Shown here: in pieces, positions 30,085-38,493 of the stretch
Layout of the letters: every line of letters starts with the position of its first letter
Position numbering within the stretch: position 1 is the stretch's first letter
Origin: Amycolatopsis sp. cg9
GTDB lineage: Bacteria > Actinomycetota > Actinomycetes > Mycobacteriales > Pseudonocardiaceae
Direction of reading: 5' to 3'
NCBI RefSeq assembly: GCF_041346945.1
Contig: NZ_CP166850.1
Span: 8,354,501-8,418,500, forward strand
Length of the DNA stretch: 64,000 nucleotides
The notes under the pieces: generated by a model
The model's database searches: none
Told to the model about the DNA's origin: nothing
Seen by the model: only the letters and a program-made list of their open reading frames with translations
Program-made: the position numbers and the translations under genes

Positions 30085-31420
30085 GGTGTTCCTCCAAGTG
30101 CGTTTCGCTGGCTGGCTGGGGTGGTGCCGGGAGCACGGGCTGCCCGGCGAACAGGCGGGTGGTGGCGCGGGCCGTCTCGAGCGTGCTGGTGACGGCCCAC
30201 GTGCCGATGAGGCGGCGCAGCGTCGCGCTCTCCCGTTCCGGGGAGAGGAGCCCGTCGGCCCGCGCCTGGCCGAGCACGGCGAACGCGAGCATCGGCGGTG
30301 CGGCCGCCATCCGGTCCGGGTCCGCCTGCCAGGACCAGAAGCGCCGCAGCAGGGCCGGGCGGGTGCGGTCCGGGCTGCCGAGGGCGTCGCCGAGCGTCCG
30401 GCCCCGCAGCCGGGGCGGGCGGTGGCCGGTGACGAACCCGACGAGGTCCGGGATGTCCGCGCGCAGCCCGGCGAGGGTGCCGGCGAGTTCGCGCCGCAGC
30501 CCGGTCAGCGGGTACATGGACTGCCAGGTCGCGGCCAGCCCGGACCACTGCGGATCCGGGTAGAAGCGGTCGCCGACGGCGCAGCTGAGCAGCACCCGCA
30601 GCCACGGGACCGGGTGGGGGTCGTCGTCGGGTGGCTTGAACACGAAGCCCCGCGGCAGGCTCACCAGGCCGAGCAGGCCGAGCGTCGAGCCGATCCCGAC
30701 CTTCGCGACCGCCCAGACGTCGGCGACGATCTCGCTGAGCCAAGTCCGCCACAGCTCCCGCACCTGGTCGCCGGCCCGCCACGGCGTCGCGTCGAGCCGG
30801 GCCCGCAGCGACTCGACGAGCCCGAGCAGCGCCGCGCCCTGGTGGCCGGCCTCGTGGCCGAGGGTCGAGGCGACCCCGAAGCCGATCCGTTCGCGCGGGA
30901 TGCGCAGGAGGGCGACCGGGTTGTCGCCCCCGCCCGGGAGCCGGGTGCGGGCCCGGCGGATCGAGCCGCCCATCCCGCGGTGGAACGAGCAGACAACGGG
31001 CGGCCCCTCGATGGGCGTGCCGGGCAGCCGCAGCGCGTCCGCGGCGGCCAGGTCGAGCCCGGAGAGCAGGACGCCGTTGTCGTGCTCGCTGCGCTGGGTG
31101 ATCACCTCCGAGAACAGGTCGAACTGGGTCAGCGCGTTCTGGAACGCCAGGCGCAGCACCCAGAACCGGCGCTGCTGCTCGGCGGCGGGGACGGCCGAGC
31201 CGTCGCCGCGCAGCCAGCGCAGGAACTCCTCCGCCCGGCGGCGTACCGCACGCCTGCCCGCGATCAGGTACTGCTCGATCCCCGACAGCGCGGCGGGCGA
31301 CAGCGCCGCCGCCGCGACGCAGGTTTCCTGGAGCACGAACGGTTCGACCGCCGCGAGCCGGGTCAGCAGCGCGCGGGTCTCCTGTTCGAGCAGCCAGGTG
31401 GCGGACACGGGAGCGGCCAT
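30071..31420 (-). CDS. Metallopeptidase-like protein with HEAGH motif
   Basis: The 449-residue protein has a zincin motif: H189-E190-A-G-H193 in LGHEAGHQGAALL and a plausible third ligand E230 in LSEIVADVWAVAKVG, the usual HExxH plus E-x-x-A/D arrangement of gluzincins. The N-terminal 170 residues are helical (FVLQETCVAAAALSPAALSG, LRLAFQNALTQFDLFSEVI), and the C-terminal half is helical as well. There is no signal peptide, so it works in the cytosol or is released otherwise. I chose the ATG at 31420, 7 bases after the preceding stop; the frame extends upstream into the previous gene. Peptidase activity is inferred from the motif. Confidence 0.82.
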   Translation of the reverse strand: MAAPVSATWLLEQETRALLTRLAAVEPFVLQETCVAAAALSPAALSGIEQYLIAGRRAVRRRAEEFLRWLRGDGSAVPAAEQQRRFWVLRLAFQNALTQFDLFSEVITQRSEHDNGVLLSGLDLAAADALRLPGTPIEGPPVVCSFHRGMGGSIRRARTRLPGGGDNPVALLRIPRERIGFGVASTLGHEAGHQGAALLGLVESLRARLDATPWRAGDQVRELWRTWLSEIVADVWAVAKVGIGSTLGLLGLVSLPRGFVFKPPDDDPHPVPWLRVLLSCAVGDRFYPDPQWSGLAATWQSMYPLTGLRRELAGTLAGLRADIPDLVGFVTGHRPPRLRGRTLGDALGSPDRTRPALLRRFWSWQADPDRMAAAPPMLAFAVLGQARADGLLSPERESATLRRLIGTWAVTSTLETARATTRLFAGQPVLPAPPQPASETHLEEHRGRQ

Positions 31421-31427
31421 GGTCGCC

Positions 31428-33161
31428 TCACAGACCGCCGTCGCGGGAGCGGCCCCGCCCGCCGTGGCCGTTGGCGCTGTACGCGTACTCGCCCTGCGAA
31501 GCCGCGCCGTCACCGGCCGGTTGCGCGGGTCCCGCGGCGGGCGCGGGATCGGGGGCGTCGATCGGCACGGCGACCCACCGGAAGCCGGGCTGCGGCGGCC
31601 CGGGTGGCTGCGGCGGCCCGGCCGGCTGCGCCGGTTCGGGCGTGGGCTCGGGCTCCGGGCCGGTCGGGTACGGGTACCCGTAGCCGTAGTGGCTGTACCG
31701 GGGGCGGTAACCGAAACCGCGGTAGCCGTGGCTCCGCCGGTAAGGGCTGCCGTAGCGACGGCGTGAGCTGCGGTAGCGGCGGCCGTAGAACCGGCGGGTC
31801 ATCGGGGAGAGCCGGCGGAGGCCGCGGCGGTACAGCGACGGCGCGAACCGGCGCGCGGCCCGGAACAGGCTGAGCTCGCCGACCAGCCGCGGCGAGCCAC
31901 CGGACGGCGCGGAGGCCACGTCCTGCGCCGCCGCCGAAGTCAGCCGGACGATCCGGCGGGCCGTCTCGAACTCCTCCTGCTCCTGGGTAAGGGCCATCTC
32001 GCCTTCGAACAGCGACCCGGCCGCGGTGCCGAGCGCCGAACCGACCTGGGTGCCGATGCCGGGTGCGATCGCGGTGCCGAGGGCCCCGCCGAGCGCCGGC
32101 AGCGCCGACTTGGCCAGCGGCTTGACCGCCGCGATCAGCGCGCGGCCCTGCGGGGAGTTCGCCGCGCCGCGCACGCCCTGCACGACCTTGCCGACCGCGT
32201 TCACCAGCCCGCCGAGGAAGTGCTCGAGCTCCTGCTCGCTGGTGACCTCCATCAGGTGCCCGGCGAACTCGGCTTCCTGCGCCGGCGACAGCGCCAGCTC
32301 GTCGTGCTCGGCTTCCTGGCCGAGGACGCGCTTGAGGATGTTGCCGAGGAACTGGTCCTCCGCTTCCCCTTCGCCCTCGCCTTCTCCCTCGGCTTCGCCG
32401 TAGCCCGACTCGTACTCGCCCTCGGCCTCGCCTTCCTTCATCAGGCCGCCCAGCAGGCCGCCGAGCACCTTGCCCGCGAGCGGGATGAGCGGCAGGAACC
32501 GCTCTTCCTCGGCCTCTCCGGACTCCTGCTGCTCGCCCTCGCCGTACTCGCCGTGGCCTTGCTCGTATTCGCCGTAACCCTCCTGCTCGTACTCGCCGTA
32601 GCCCTCGGCCTCGTACGGTGCTTCGCCGTGGCCGCCGTATTCGTCGTCGTCGGGCCAGCGGCCCCGCCGGCCGCGCCGCTCGTGCTCGGCCTCGCCGTAC
32701 TCCGCCGCCGGGGATTCTGTTTCGAACATGCGGGATTCCTTTCCTGGTCGTGGCGCGAGCCCGGGCACGAACTCGCGCGCCGCCGCTTCGACCGCCGCCG
32801 CCACACCGTGCGGCGTGCGCGCCGCCCGGCCGGCCGCCGCTTCGGCGAACCGGACGAACCGGCGGGCGAGCTCGTGGTCGCGGTCTTCGGCGCTCATACC
32901 TTCGAGCGCCAGGCCGTACACGTGGGGTGCGGGCACGCCACCGGCACCGACCAGCGCGGTCAGCGTCGGCACGGTCCGCAGGGCGGTCGTCGTCAGCACG
33001 CCGGTGAGCGCGCGGCTCGCGTCGCGCGAGAGCCGCCCGCCGCCCGCGCGGGAGACCAGTTCGCCGACGAACCCCGCGAGCCCGGCCCGGCTGGTCACGT
33101 CGAGCAGCCGGGCTGCGGCTTCGAGGTCCCGGGTTCCGGTCTCCCACTGGGTTCTGTGCAC
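31428..33161 (-). CDS. Glu/Gly-rich repeat protein with duplicated helical domain
   Basis: The 577-residue product has this order: helical domain 1 (about 10-138: LDVTSRAGLAGFVGELVSRA, ARRFVRFAEAAAGRA), an acidic low-complexity stretch (145-275) with repeats such as GYGEYEQE, helical domain 2 (about 295-435: MEVTSEQELEHFLGGLVNAV, LGTAIAPGIGTQVGSALG, ARRIVRLTSAAAQDV), an Arg/Tyr-rich segment (RRYRSSRRRYGSPYRRSHGY) and a Pro-rich tail. The two helical domains look like copies of each other. Similar Glu/Gly-rich proteins exist in many proteobacteria with no known function (recalled, not searched). GTG start 2 bases after the start predicted from promoter P2, so leaderless. A second, strong start lies at 32729. 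Confidence 0.85.
   Translation of the reverse strand: MHRTQWETGTRDLEAAARLLDVTSRAGLAGFVGELVSRAGGGRLSRDASRALTGVLTTTALRTVPTLTALVGAGGVPAPHVYGLALEGMSAEDRDHELARRFVRFAEAAAGRAARTPHGVAAAVEAAAREFVPGLAPRPGKESRMFETESPAAEYGEAEHERRGRRGRWPDDDEYGGHGEAPYEAEGYGEYEQEGYGEYEQGHGEYGEGEQQESGEAEEERFLPLIPLAGKVLGGLLGGLMKEGEAEGEYESGYGEAEGEGEGEGEAEDQFLGNILKRVLGQEAEHDELALSPAQEAEFAGHLMEVTSEQELEHFLGGLVNAVGKVVQGVRGAANSPQGRALIAAVKPLAKSALPALGGALGTAIAPGIGTQVGSALGTAAGSLFEGEMALTQEQEEFETARRIVRLTSAAAQDVASAPSGGSPRLVGELSLFRAARRFAPSLYRRGLRRLSPMTRRFYGRRYRSSRRRYGSPYRRSHGYRGFGYRPRYSHYGYGYPYPTGPEPEPTPEPAQPAGPPQPPGPPQPGFRWVAVPIDAPDPAPAAGPAQPAGDGAASQGEYAYSANGHGGRGRSRDGGL
32737..32745 (-). promoter_or_regulatory. Internal Shine-Dalgarno and start in the Glu/Gly-rich gene
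   Basis: AGGAAAGGA lies 7 bases before an in-frame ATG (32729, MFETESPAAEYG), exactly between helical domain 1 and the acidic repeats. The full-length GTG start at 33161 has no ribosome site. The gene may therefore make a 577- and a 433-residue form. Confidence 0.55.
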
Positions 33162-33173
33162 GTCCGTGGACGT

Positions 33174-33189
33174 TGCAAGAACCGGGCCA
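33174..33189 (-). promoter_or_regulatory. Sigma-54 promoter P2
   Basis: On the minus strand TGGCCCG-GTTC-TTGCA gives a perfect GG-N10-GC sigma-54 element. It lies 10 bases past the rpoN stop codon and drives the operon 33161 to 27473. The predicted start, about 33163, is 2 bases from the GTG of the first gene. Confidence 0.9.
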
Positions 33190-33198
33190 GCCCGGCGG

Positions 33199-34458
33199 TC
33201 AGCGCAGGGCGGTGGAGGCGAACCCGAGCCGCGCGCGGTGCTTGGCGACCGTCCGGCGCGCGATCGGGTAGCCGGCCGCGCACAGCAGGTCGGCGAGGCG
33301 CTGGTCCGACACCGGGCCGTCCGCCGCGGCCAGCAGCCGGCGCAGTTCCCCGTCGACGCCGCCGCTGACGCCGAAGAACTTCGCCAGCGGCACGATCGTC
33401 CGGTCCGGCAGCAGCACGAACTTGTCGGCGACCGCGCGGCTCACCGTGGACTCGTGCAGGCCGAGCTCGGCGGCGGCCTCGGCGCGGGTCAGCGGCCTCA
33501 GCGCGGCGGGGCCGTCGCGCAGGAAGTCCTTCTGCCGCTCGACGGCGAGTTCGACGACGCGGCGCAGCGTCTCCCAGCGGTCGCGCAGCAGCGCGAGGAA
33601 CGACCGGGCCTGCGGCAGCTGACCGCGGTCCCGCCGGATCCGCAGGCGGTTCATCGCCGGTTCGACCAGGGTCACGGCGAACTCGCCGTCGATTTCCCCG
33701 TGCGGCCGGACGAGCACGTCGGGCACCACGTAACCGGTGCGGGGCGCGGCGTTGCCGTCGAACGCCGGGTACGGGCGCAGCCGCGCCTTGACGAACTCCA
33801 GCACGCGCCGGACTTCGTCCCGGGACACCGACAAGGCCGTCGCGATCGCCGCGAAGTGGCCTTTCGCGAGCGCCGGCAGGTGGCCGGCGATGACCGCCCG
33901 CGCGAGGAGCAGCGTCGCGTCGTCGCAGTCGAGCGCGTCCAGCTGGCGCAGCAGGCACTCGGTGACCCCGCCGGCGCCGACGCCGGGCGGCCCGACCCGC
34001 CGGATCACCTCGGCCACCCGGGCCACCACCGCCTCCGGCGCGCCGAGCTCGGCGGCGACCTGCGCGCACGACCGGTCGAGGAACCCGTGCTCGTCGAGGC
34101 TGCCGACCAGGTATTCGGCCACGGCCACCTCGGCGGTCCCGACCTCGGCCCGCACGGCCCGCAGCAGTGCGTGGGTGTCGGGTTCGGCGGCGGCGGCCTC
34201 GGGCCGGGCGGCGAACGGGCCGGGCCCGGGGCCGCCGGCCGGCGGCGCGCACACCGGGCACCGCGTGCGCCAGCGGCCCGCACAGACCGGGCATTCGCTC
34301 TCCAGCCGTTCGAGCGCGGTGTTGCCCAGCAGCTCGTCTTCGATCGCGGCCTGCATCGCGTCGTACGGGAGCATCAGCATCTCGCCGAACACCACCAGCG
34401 CCGGCGACACCTCGAGACCGAGCCTCGGCTCCATGCCGAGTTCGAGTGAGAACACCAC
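33199..34458 (-). CDS. rpoN: RNA polymerase sigma-54 factor with zinc-ribbon insert
   Basis: The 419-residue protein has all RpoN parts. Region I is about 1-50 (PRLGLEVSPALVVFGEMLML, PYDAMQAAIEDELL, where the Gln-rich LxxLxLTPQL pattern is replaced by related hydrophobic residues). The core-binding domain is about 95-290. The HTH is near 320-345 (LGLHESTVSRAVADKFV). The RpoN box, near 400-413, reads ARRTVAKHRARLG and contacts the -24 element. Between region I and the core domain, where acidic region II normally lies, is a CxxC-x7-CxxC zinc-ribbon (Cys56, 59, 67, 70), which I do not know from other RpoN proteins. I chose GTG 34458, with GGGGAG 6 bases upstream. Sigma-54 is generally reported absent from Actinobacteria. 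It carries its own sigma-54 promoter (P3), so it is autoregulated. Confidence 0.95.
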   Translation of the reverse strand: MVFSLELGMEPRLGLEVSPALVVFGEMLMLPYDAMQAAIEDELLGNTALERLESECPVCAGRWRTRCPVCAPPAGGPGPGPFAARPEAAAAEPDTHALLRAVRAEVGTAEVAVAEYLVGSLDEHGFLDRSCAQVAAELGAPEAVVARVAEVIRRVGPPGVGAGGVTECLLRQLDALDCDDATLLLARAVIAGHLPALAKGHFAAIATALSVSRDEVRRVLEFVKARLRPYPAFDGNAAPRTGYVVPDVLVRPHGEIDGEFAVTLVEPAMNRLRIRRDRGQLPQARSFLALLRDRWETLRRVVELAVERQKDFLRDGPAALRPLTRAEAAAELGLHESTVSRAVADKFVLLPDRTIVPLAKFFGVSGGVDGELRRLLAAADGPVSDQRLADLLCAAGYPIARRTVAKHRARLGFASTALR

Positions 34459-34501
34459 CTCAACCTCCCCCACCAGGGCGACTTGGGTTTCGTGCCTCCT
34501 C

Positions 34502-34517
34502 AGCAAGAATCGGGCCA
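34502..34517 (-). promoter_or_regulatory. Sigma-54 promoter P3 (rpoN autoregulation)
   Basis: TGGCCCG-ATTC-TTGCT on the minus strand gives a start near 34491 and a 33-base leader to rpoN with its GGGGAG ribosome site. It shares CTGGCCCG-NN-TCTTGC with P1 and P2. I see no housekeeping promoter for rpoN in the 163-bp gap, but basal transcription must come from somewhere. Confidence 0.88.
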
Positions 34518-34621
34518 GACCGGCGTTCCGTGACCGCGACTGAAATTTTGGCCGCCGGGTGTCGAATTCCGGCGGGCCCGTTCGTGGTGGGGGTGAGAGC
34601 CCCTCGAGAAAGGATCTGACC

Positions 34622-35116
34622 ATGGCGGACCACGAGAACGTGCGCGCGACCCTGACCTTCGCCGTGCCCGCCGAGCGGGTGTTCGCGGTGCTGGCGGACC
34701 CGGCCACCCACGCCGCGATCGATGGGACCGGGTGGGTGCGGGAGCCCGTCGACCCGGCGCCGCTGACCCGGGCCGGCCAGCTCTTCCGGATGGACATGTT
34801 CCACGGCAGCCGTCCGGTCGGTGACTACCAGGTCGTCAACCGCGTCGAGGTGTTCGACGCGCCGCGCGCCATCGGCTGGGTGACCGGCCACCGGAAGGCC
34901 GACGGCGAGCTGGAGTTCGGCGGCTGGCTCTGGCGGTACGACCTGATCCCGCTCGGGGCGTCGGGCACCGAGGTCACGCTGTCCTACGACTGGTCGGCGG
35001 TGCCGCAGCACATCCGCGACCGCGGCATCGCGTTCCCGCCGTTCGGTCCCGGCCACCTCGAGAACTCACTGCGCCACCTGGCGGACCTCGCCGCACCCGC
35101 CGCTCAGCGCAGCTGA
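34622..35116 (+). CDS. SRPBCC-family protein
   Basis: The 164-residue protein matches the START/polyketide-cyclase-like fold: an N-terminal strand RATLTFAVPAERVFAVLADP, the DGTGWVREP loop, the FEVFDAPRAIGWVTG-type region (VFDAPRAIGWVTGHRK) and a long C-terminal helix (LENSLRHLADLAAPAA). Such proteins bind small hydrophobic ligands; some are cyclases or toxin-exclusion factors. AAAGGA lies 8 bases before the ATG. It is divergent from rpoN and converges on the ABC ATPase with a 13-base overlap. No sigma-54 site faces it. Confidence 0.85.
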   Translation: MADHENVRATLTFAVPAERVFAVLADPATHAAIDGTGWVREPVDPAPLTRAGQLFRMDMFHGSRPVGDYQVVNRVEVFDAPRAIGWVTGHRKADGELEFGGWLWRYDLIPLGASGTEVTLSYDWSAVPQHIRDRGIAFPPFGPGHLENSLRHLADLAAPAAQRS

Positions 35117-36813
35117 CGCCAGGCTTCACGGCGACGGCGCTGCGCGTCCGGGTCGGCGACCGGCGCCGCCGACAGCAGGCGCTGGGTGTAGGCGTGGGCC
35201 GGAGCGGTCAGGACCTCCTTGGCCGGGCCCTGCTCGACGACGTGGCCGCGGTGCATCACCGCGACGCGGTCGGCGAGCTGTTCGATCACCGCGAGGTCGT
35301 GGCTGATGAACAGGCAGGCGAACCCGAACTCGTGCCGCAGGTCGCGCAGCAGGTCGAGGATCCTGGCCTGGATCGTGACGTCGAGCGCGCTCGTCGGCTC
35401 GTCGGCGACCAGCAGGTCCGGGCGCAGGGCCAGGGCCCGCGCGATGCACGCCCGCTGCCGCTGGCCGCCGGAGAGCTCGTGCGGGTAGCGCGAGGCCAGT
35501 GCCGGTGACAGCTGGACCGCTTCCAGCAGCTCCGCGACCCGGCCGCCCACTCCCGACGGCCGGACCGCGCCGTGCAGCCGCAGCGGCGTCGCGACGCTCT
35601 CCCCCACCGTCGTGCGCGGGTTGAGCGAGGACAGCGGGTCCTGGAACACCACGCCGATCCGCCGCCGCAGCGCCTTCGCCGCCCGCCCGCGCACCCGCGT
35701 GAGGTCGGCGTCCCCGACGCGGACGGCCCCTTCGGACGGCGCGAGCACGCCGGTGACCGCCCGCGCGACCGTGCTCTTGCCCGAGCCGGACTCGCCGACC
35801 AGGCCGAGCACCTCCCCCGGCTCGACGTGCAGGCTCACCCCGTCGGCGGCCCGGACCGCCACCGCCCGGAACCGGCCGCGGTAGGTCACCGACAGGTTCT
35901 CCACGCGCAGCAGCGGGGACTCGGCGGGCACGTCCGCGACCGAGGCCGCGGCCGGGTGTGCCGCCGCGGCGACGTGCCCGGGCCCGACCGGGACGTCGGC
36001 GGCCAGCGCGCGTTCGAGCCCGGCCGTGGCGGCGCCGCTGAGCGAGACGACCGAGCCGAGCAGCTGCCGCGTGTACGCCTCGGCCGGCGCGGCGAAGATC
36101 GTGCGGACGTCGCCCTGTTCGACGACGCGGCCGTCGTGCATCACCACCACCCGGTCGGCCAGGTCGGCGACCACGCCCATGTCGTGGGTGATCAGCAGGA
36201 TCGCCGTGCCCAGCCGGGACCGCAGGTCGCGCAGCAGCTCGAGGATCTCCGCCTGGACGGTGACGTCGAGCGCCGTGGTCGGCTCGTCGGCGATGAGCAG
36301 CTTCGGCTCGTTCGCCACCGCCATCGCGATGACGACGCGCTGCAGCTGCCCGCCGGAGAGCTCGTGCGGGTAGGAGCGGAACCGCTCGCGCGGGTCCGGC
36401 AGCCCGACGAGGCCGAGCAGCTCGACCGCCCGCTCCCGGGCGGCCGGGGCGGCGAGCGGCTGGTGCGCGCGGATCGCCTCGACGAGCTGGTCGCCGATGG
36501 TGAACACCGGGTTCAGCGCGCTCATCGGCTCCTGGAACACCATGCCGACGTCGCCGCCGCGGACCGCCCGCAGCGCGGCCGGGGTCAGCGCGTAGAGGTC
36601 CCGCCCGGCCAGCTCCGCGCGGCCCGTCACGCGGGCCGTGGGCGGGAGCAGGCCGAGCAGGGACATCGCCGTGACCGTCTTGCCGGAGCCGGACTCCCCG
36701 ACCACCGCGACGACTTCGCCCGCGCCGACCTCGTAGCCGACCCCGCGGACGGCTTCGACGTCCCCGAACGAGACCGCGACGTCGTGCAGCCGCAGGAGTC
36801 CGGCCGCGGTCAC
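35104..36813 (-). CDS. Dipeptide/nickel-type ABC transporter, double ATPase
   Basis: The 569-residue protein fuses two ATPase domains. The first has Walker A GESGSGKT, the signature LSGGQLQR and Walker B LLIADEPT. The second has GESGSGKS, LSGGQRQR and LLVADEPT. Each ends in an oligopeptide-transport C-terminal segment (AEAYTRQLLGSVV, AHAYTQRLLSAAP). This is a DppD-DppF fusion energising the importer encoded by the three preceding genes. GTG start overlaps the binding-protein stop (GTGA). Confidence 0.93.
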   Translation of the reverse strand: MTAAGLLRLHDVAVSFGDVEAVRGVGYEVGAGEVVAVVGESGSGKTVTAMSLLGLLPPTARVTGRAELAGRDLYALTPAALRAVRGGDVGMVFQEPMSALNPVFTIGDQLVEAIRAHQPLAAPAARERAVELLGLVGLPDPRERFRSYPHELSGGQLQRVVIAMAVANEPKLLIADEPTTALDVTVQAEILELLRDLRSRLGTAILLITHDMGVVADLADRVVVMHDGRVVEQGDVRTIFAAPAEAYTRQLLGSVVSLSGAATAGLERALAADVPVGPGHVAAAAHPAAASVADVPAESPLLRVENLSVTYRGRFRAVAVRAADGVSLHVEPGEVLGLVGESGSGKSTVARAVTGVLAPSEGAVRVGDADLTRVRGRAAKALRRRIGVVFQDPLSSLNPRTTVGESVATPLRLHGAVRPSGVGGRVAELLEAVQLSPALASRYPHELSGGQRQRACIARALALRPDLLVADEPTSALDVTIQARILDLLRDLRHEFGFACLFISHDLAVIEQLADRVAVMHRGHVVEQGPAKEVLTAPAHAYTQRLLSAAPVADPDAQRRRREAWRQLR

Positions 36814-38483
36814 TGCACGATCCCGAACTTGCGGTAGTCGACGTAGGCGGGGAACCGGCCGATCCGGACGTCGCCGACGCTCGACCCGTGCAGGAACGAG
36901 TTGCGCGTGTAGATCAGCGGCACGACCGGCGAGTCGGCGAGGATCTTCTTGTCCAGCGCCGCCCATTTCTTGCCCGCTTCCGCCGGGTCCACAGTGGCCT
37001 GCGCTTCGGCGATCAGCTTGTCGACCTCGGGGTTGTCGTACCGCGACTCGTTGTACCCGCCGTTGCCGATCTCGGTGGACTGGAACAGCGGCTGGATGTT
37101 CGCGTTGGCCGACGGGATGTCCGGCTGCCACGAGGTGAGCGTCAGGTCGTAGTCCGACAGGCCCTTGGTGTCCACTTCGGACGTGTAGGTGTCCTCGTCG
37201 AGCGGCTTGATGGTGACCTTGATGCCCGCCCGCGCCAGCGACGCCTGGATCGCCGCGGCCTTCTCCGGGTAGCCGTTTTCGTTGTGGGTGGCCAGGACCA
37301 GCCCGTCGAGCCCGTTCGGGAAGCCGGCCTCGGTCAGCAGCTGCTTGGCCTTCGCCACGTCACCGGACGGCGGCGCCGGGTACAGGTCGTACTGCTCGCG
37401 CCCCTGCAGACCGGGCGTGATGAGCGTGGTGGCGACGTCGCCGGCCAGCTGGGCGCTGCCGGCGCTGGCGACCTGGTACGCGGCCTTGTCGACGGCGTAC
37501 TGGAACGCCTGGCGCACCTTGGGGTTCGTCAGCTTGCCGCGCTGGGTGTTCAGCGAAAGGTAGGCCAGCGCCCCGGATTCCGACGTCACGAGCCGCGCCT
37601 TCGCCGACGCGTTGCCCTGGATCTGGGCCAGCTGCGCGGGCGAGGCGAACGACATGCCGAAGGCGTTGCGGTCCTTGCCGGTGTCGTCGATCAGCCGCTT
37701 GGAGATGACGCTGGTGTCCTGGCCGAGCTCGAAGTCGATGGTGTCGGCGTACGCCTTGCGCGTGGTGTCCTCGTCCCGGTTCCAGTTCGGGTTGCGGGTG
37801 AGCTTCGCCGCCTTGCCGCGCTCGTAGCTCTGCAGCTGGTACGGGCCGGACGCGACCGGGTGGTCACCGTAGTTGGCCTCGGCGCCCTTGCCCTTCGGCA
37901 CCGGCGAGAACGCCGGGGTGCTGGCGACCCAGTTGAAGTCGCCGTAGGCGCGGGCGAGGTGGAAGACGATGGTCTTCGCGTCCGGCGTCTGGATGGTGTC
38001 GAGCTCCTTGCCGCCGTCGAACGGGCCCTTGTACGCCAGGCCCGGCGAGAGCAGGTCCTTGTGGTAGGCCAGCCCGCCGGAGAACGCGGCCGCGAACGAG
38101 CGCTCGAGGCCCCACTTGACGTCCTCGCTCTTGATCGGCGTGCCGTCGGCGTACTTCAGGCCGTCCTTGAGCGTGAACGTCCACGTCTTGCCGCCGTCGC
38201 TGGGCCGCCCGGTGTCGGTGGCCAGGTCCGGCACGATGGTGGTGTCCTTGCCCGGCGCGACGTCCCACGACGTCAGCCGCCGGTGGATCAGCCCGAGCGT
38301 CGTGACGACGAGGTTGGAGCTCTTCGCCGGGTCCCAGGTGATCGACGGCGCGTCGTTGAGCAGCACGAGGTTCCCGCCCGGCTTGACGGTGCCGCCCTGC
38401 CCGGCCGGTGTGTCGTTGGCGCCGCACGCCGTCAGCAGTGTGGCGGCGGCCAGTACCCCCGCGGCGAACCGCAGCTGTTTCAT
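36810..38483 (-). CDS. ABC transporter substrate-binding lipoprotein, family 5
   Basis: The 557-residue precursor has a lipobox LLTAC with lipidated Cys20 and the family-5 (oligopeptide/nickel) features: DAPSITWDPAKSSNLVVTTL, the GGKTWTFTLKDGLKYADGTP stretch near 90, and a C-terminal KILADSPVVPLIYTRNSFLH. It binds peptides or other small nitrogen/sulfur compounds outside the membrane. AAGGGG precedes the ATG. With the downstream double ATPase, two upstream permeases and a flavin monooxygenase, an organosulfur ligand is a reasonable inference. Confidence 0.93.
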   Translation of the reverse strand: MKQLRFAAGVLAAATLLTACGANDTPAGQGGTVKPGGNLVLLNDAPSITWDPAKSSNLVVTTLGLIHRRLTSWDVAPGKDTTIVPDLATDTGRPSDGGKTWTFTLKDGLKYADGTPIKSEDVKWGLERSFAAAFSGGLAYHKDLLSPGLAYKGPFDGGKELDTIQTPDAKTIVFHLARAYGDFNWVASTPAFSPVPKGKGAEANYGDHPVASGPYQLQSYERGKAAKLTRNPNWNRDEDTTRKAYADTIDFELGQDTSVISKRLIDDTGKDRNAFGMSFASPAQLAQIQGNASAKARLVTSESGALAYLSLNTQRGKLTNPKVRQAFQYAVDKAAYQVASAGSAQLAGDVATTLITPGLQGREQYDLYPAPPSGDVAKAKQLLTEAGFPNGLDGLVLATHNENGYPEKAAAIQASLARAGIKVTIKPLDEDTYTSEVDTKGLSDYDLTLTSWQPDIPSANANIQPLFQSTEIGNGGYNESRYDNPEVDKLIAEAQATVDPAEAGKKWAALDKKILADSPVVPLIYTRNSFLHGSSVGDVRIGRFPAYVDYRKFGIVQ

Positions 38484-38493
38484 CGTGTCCCCT

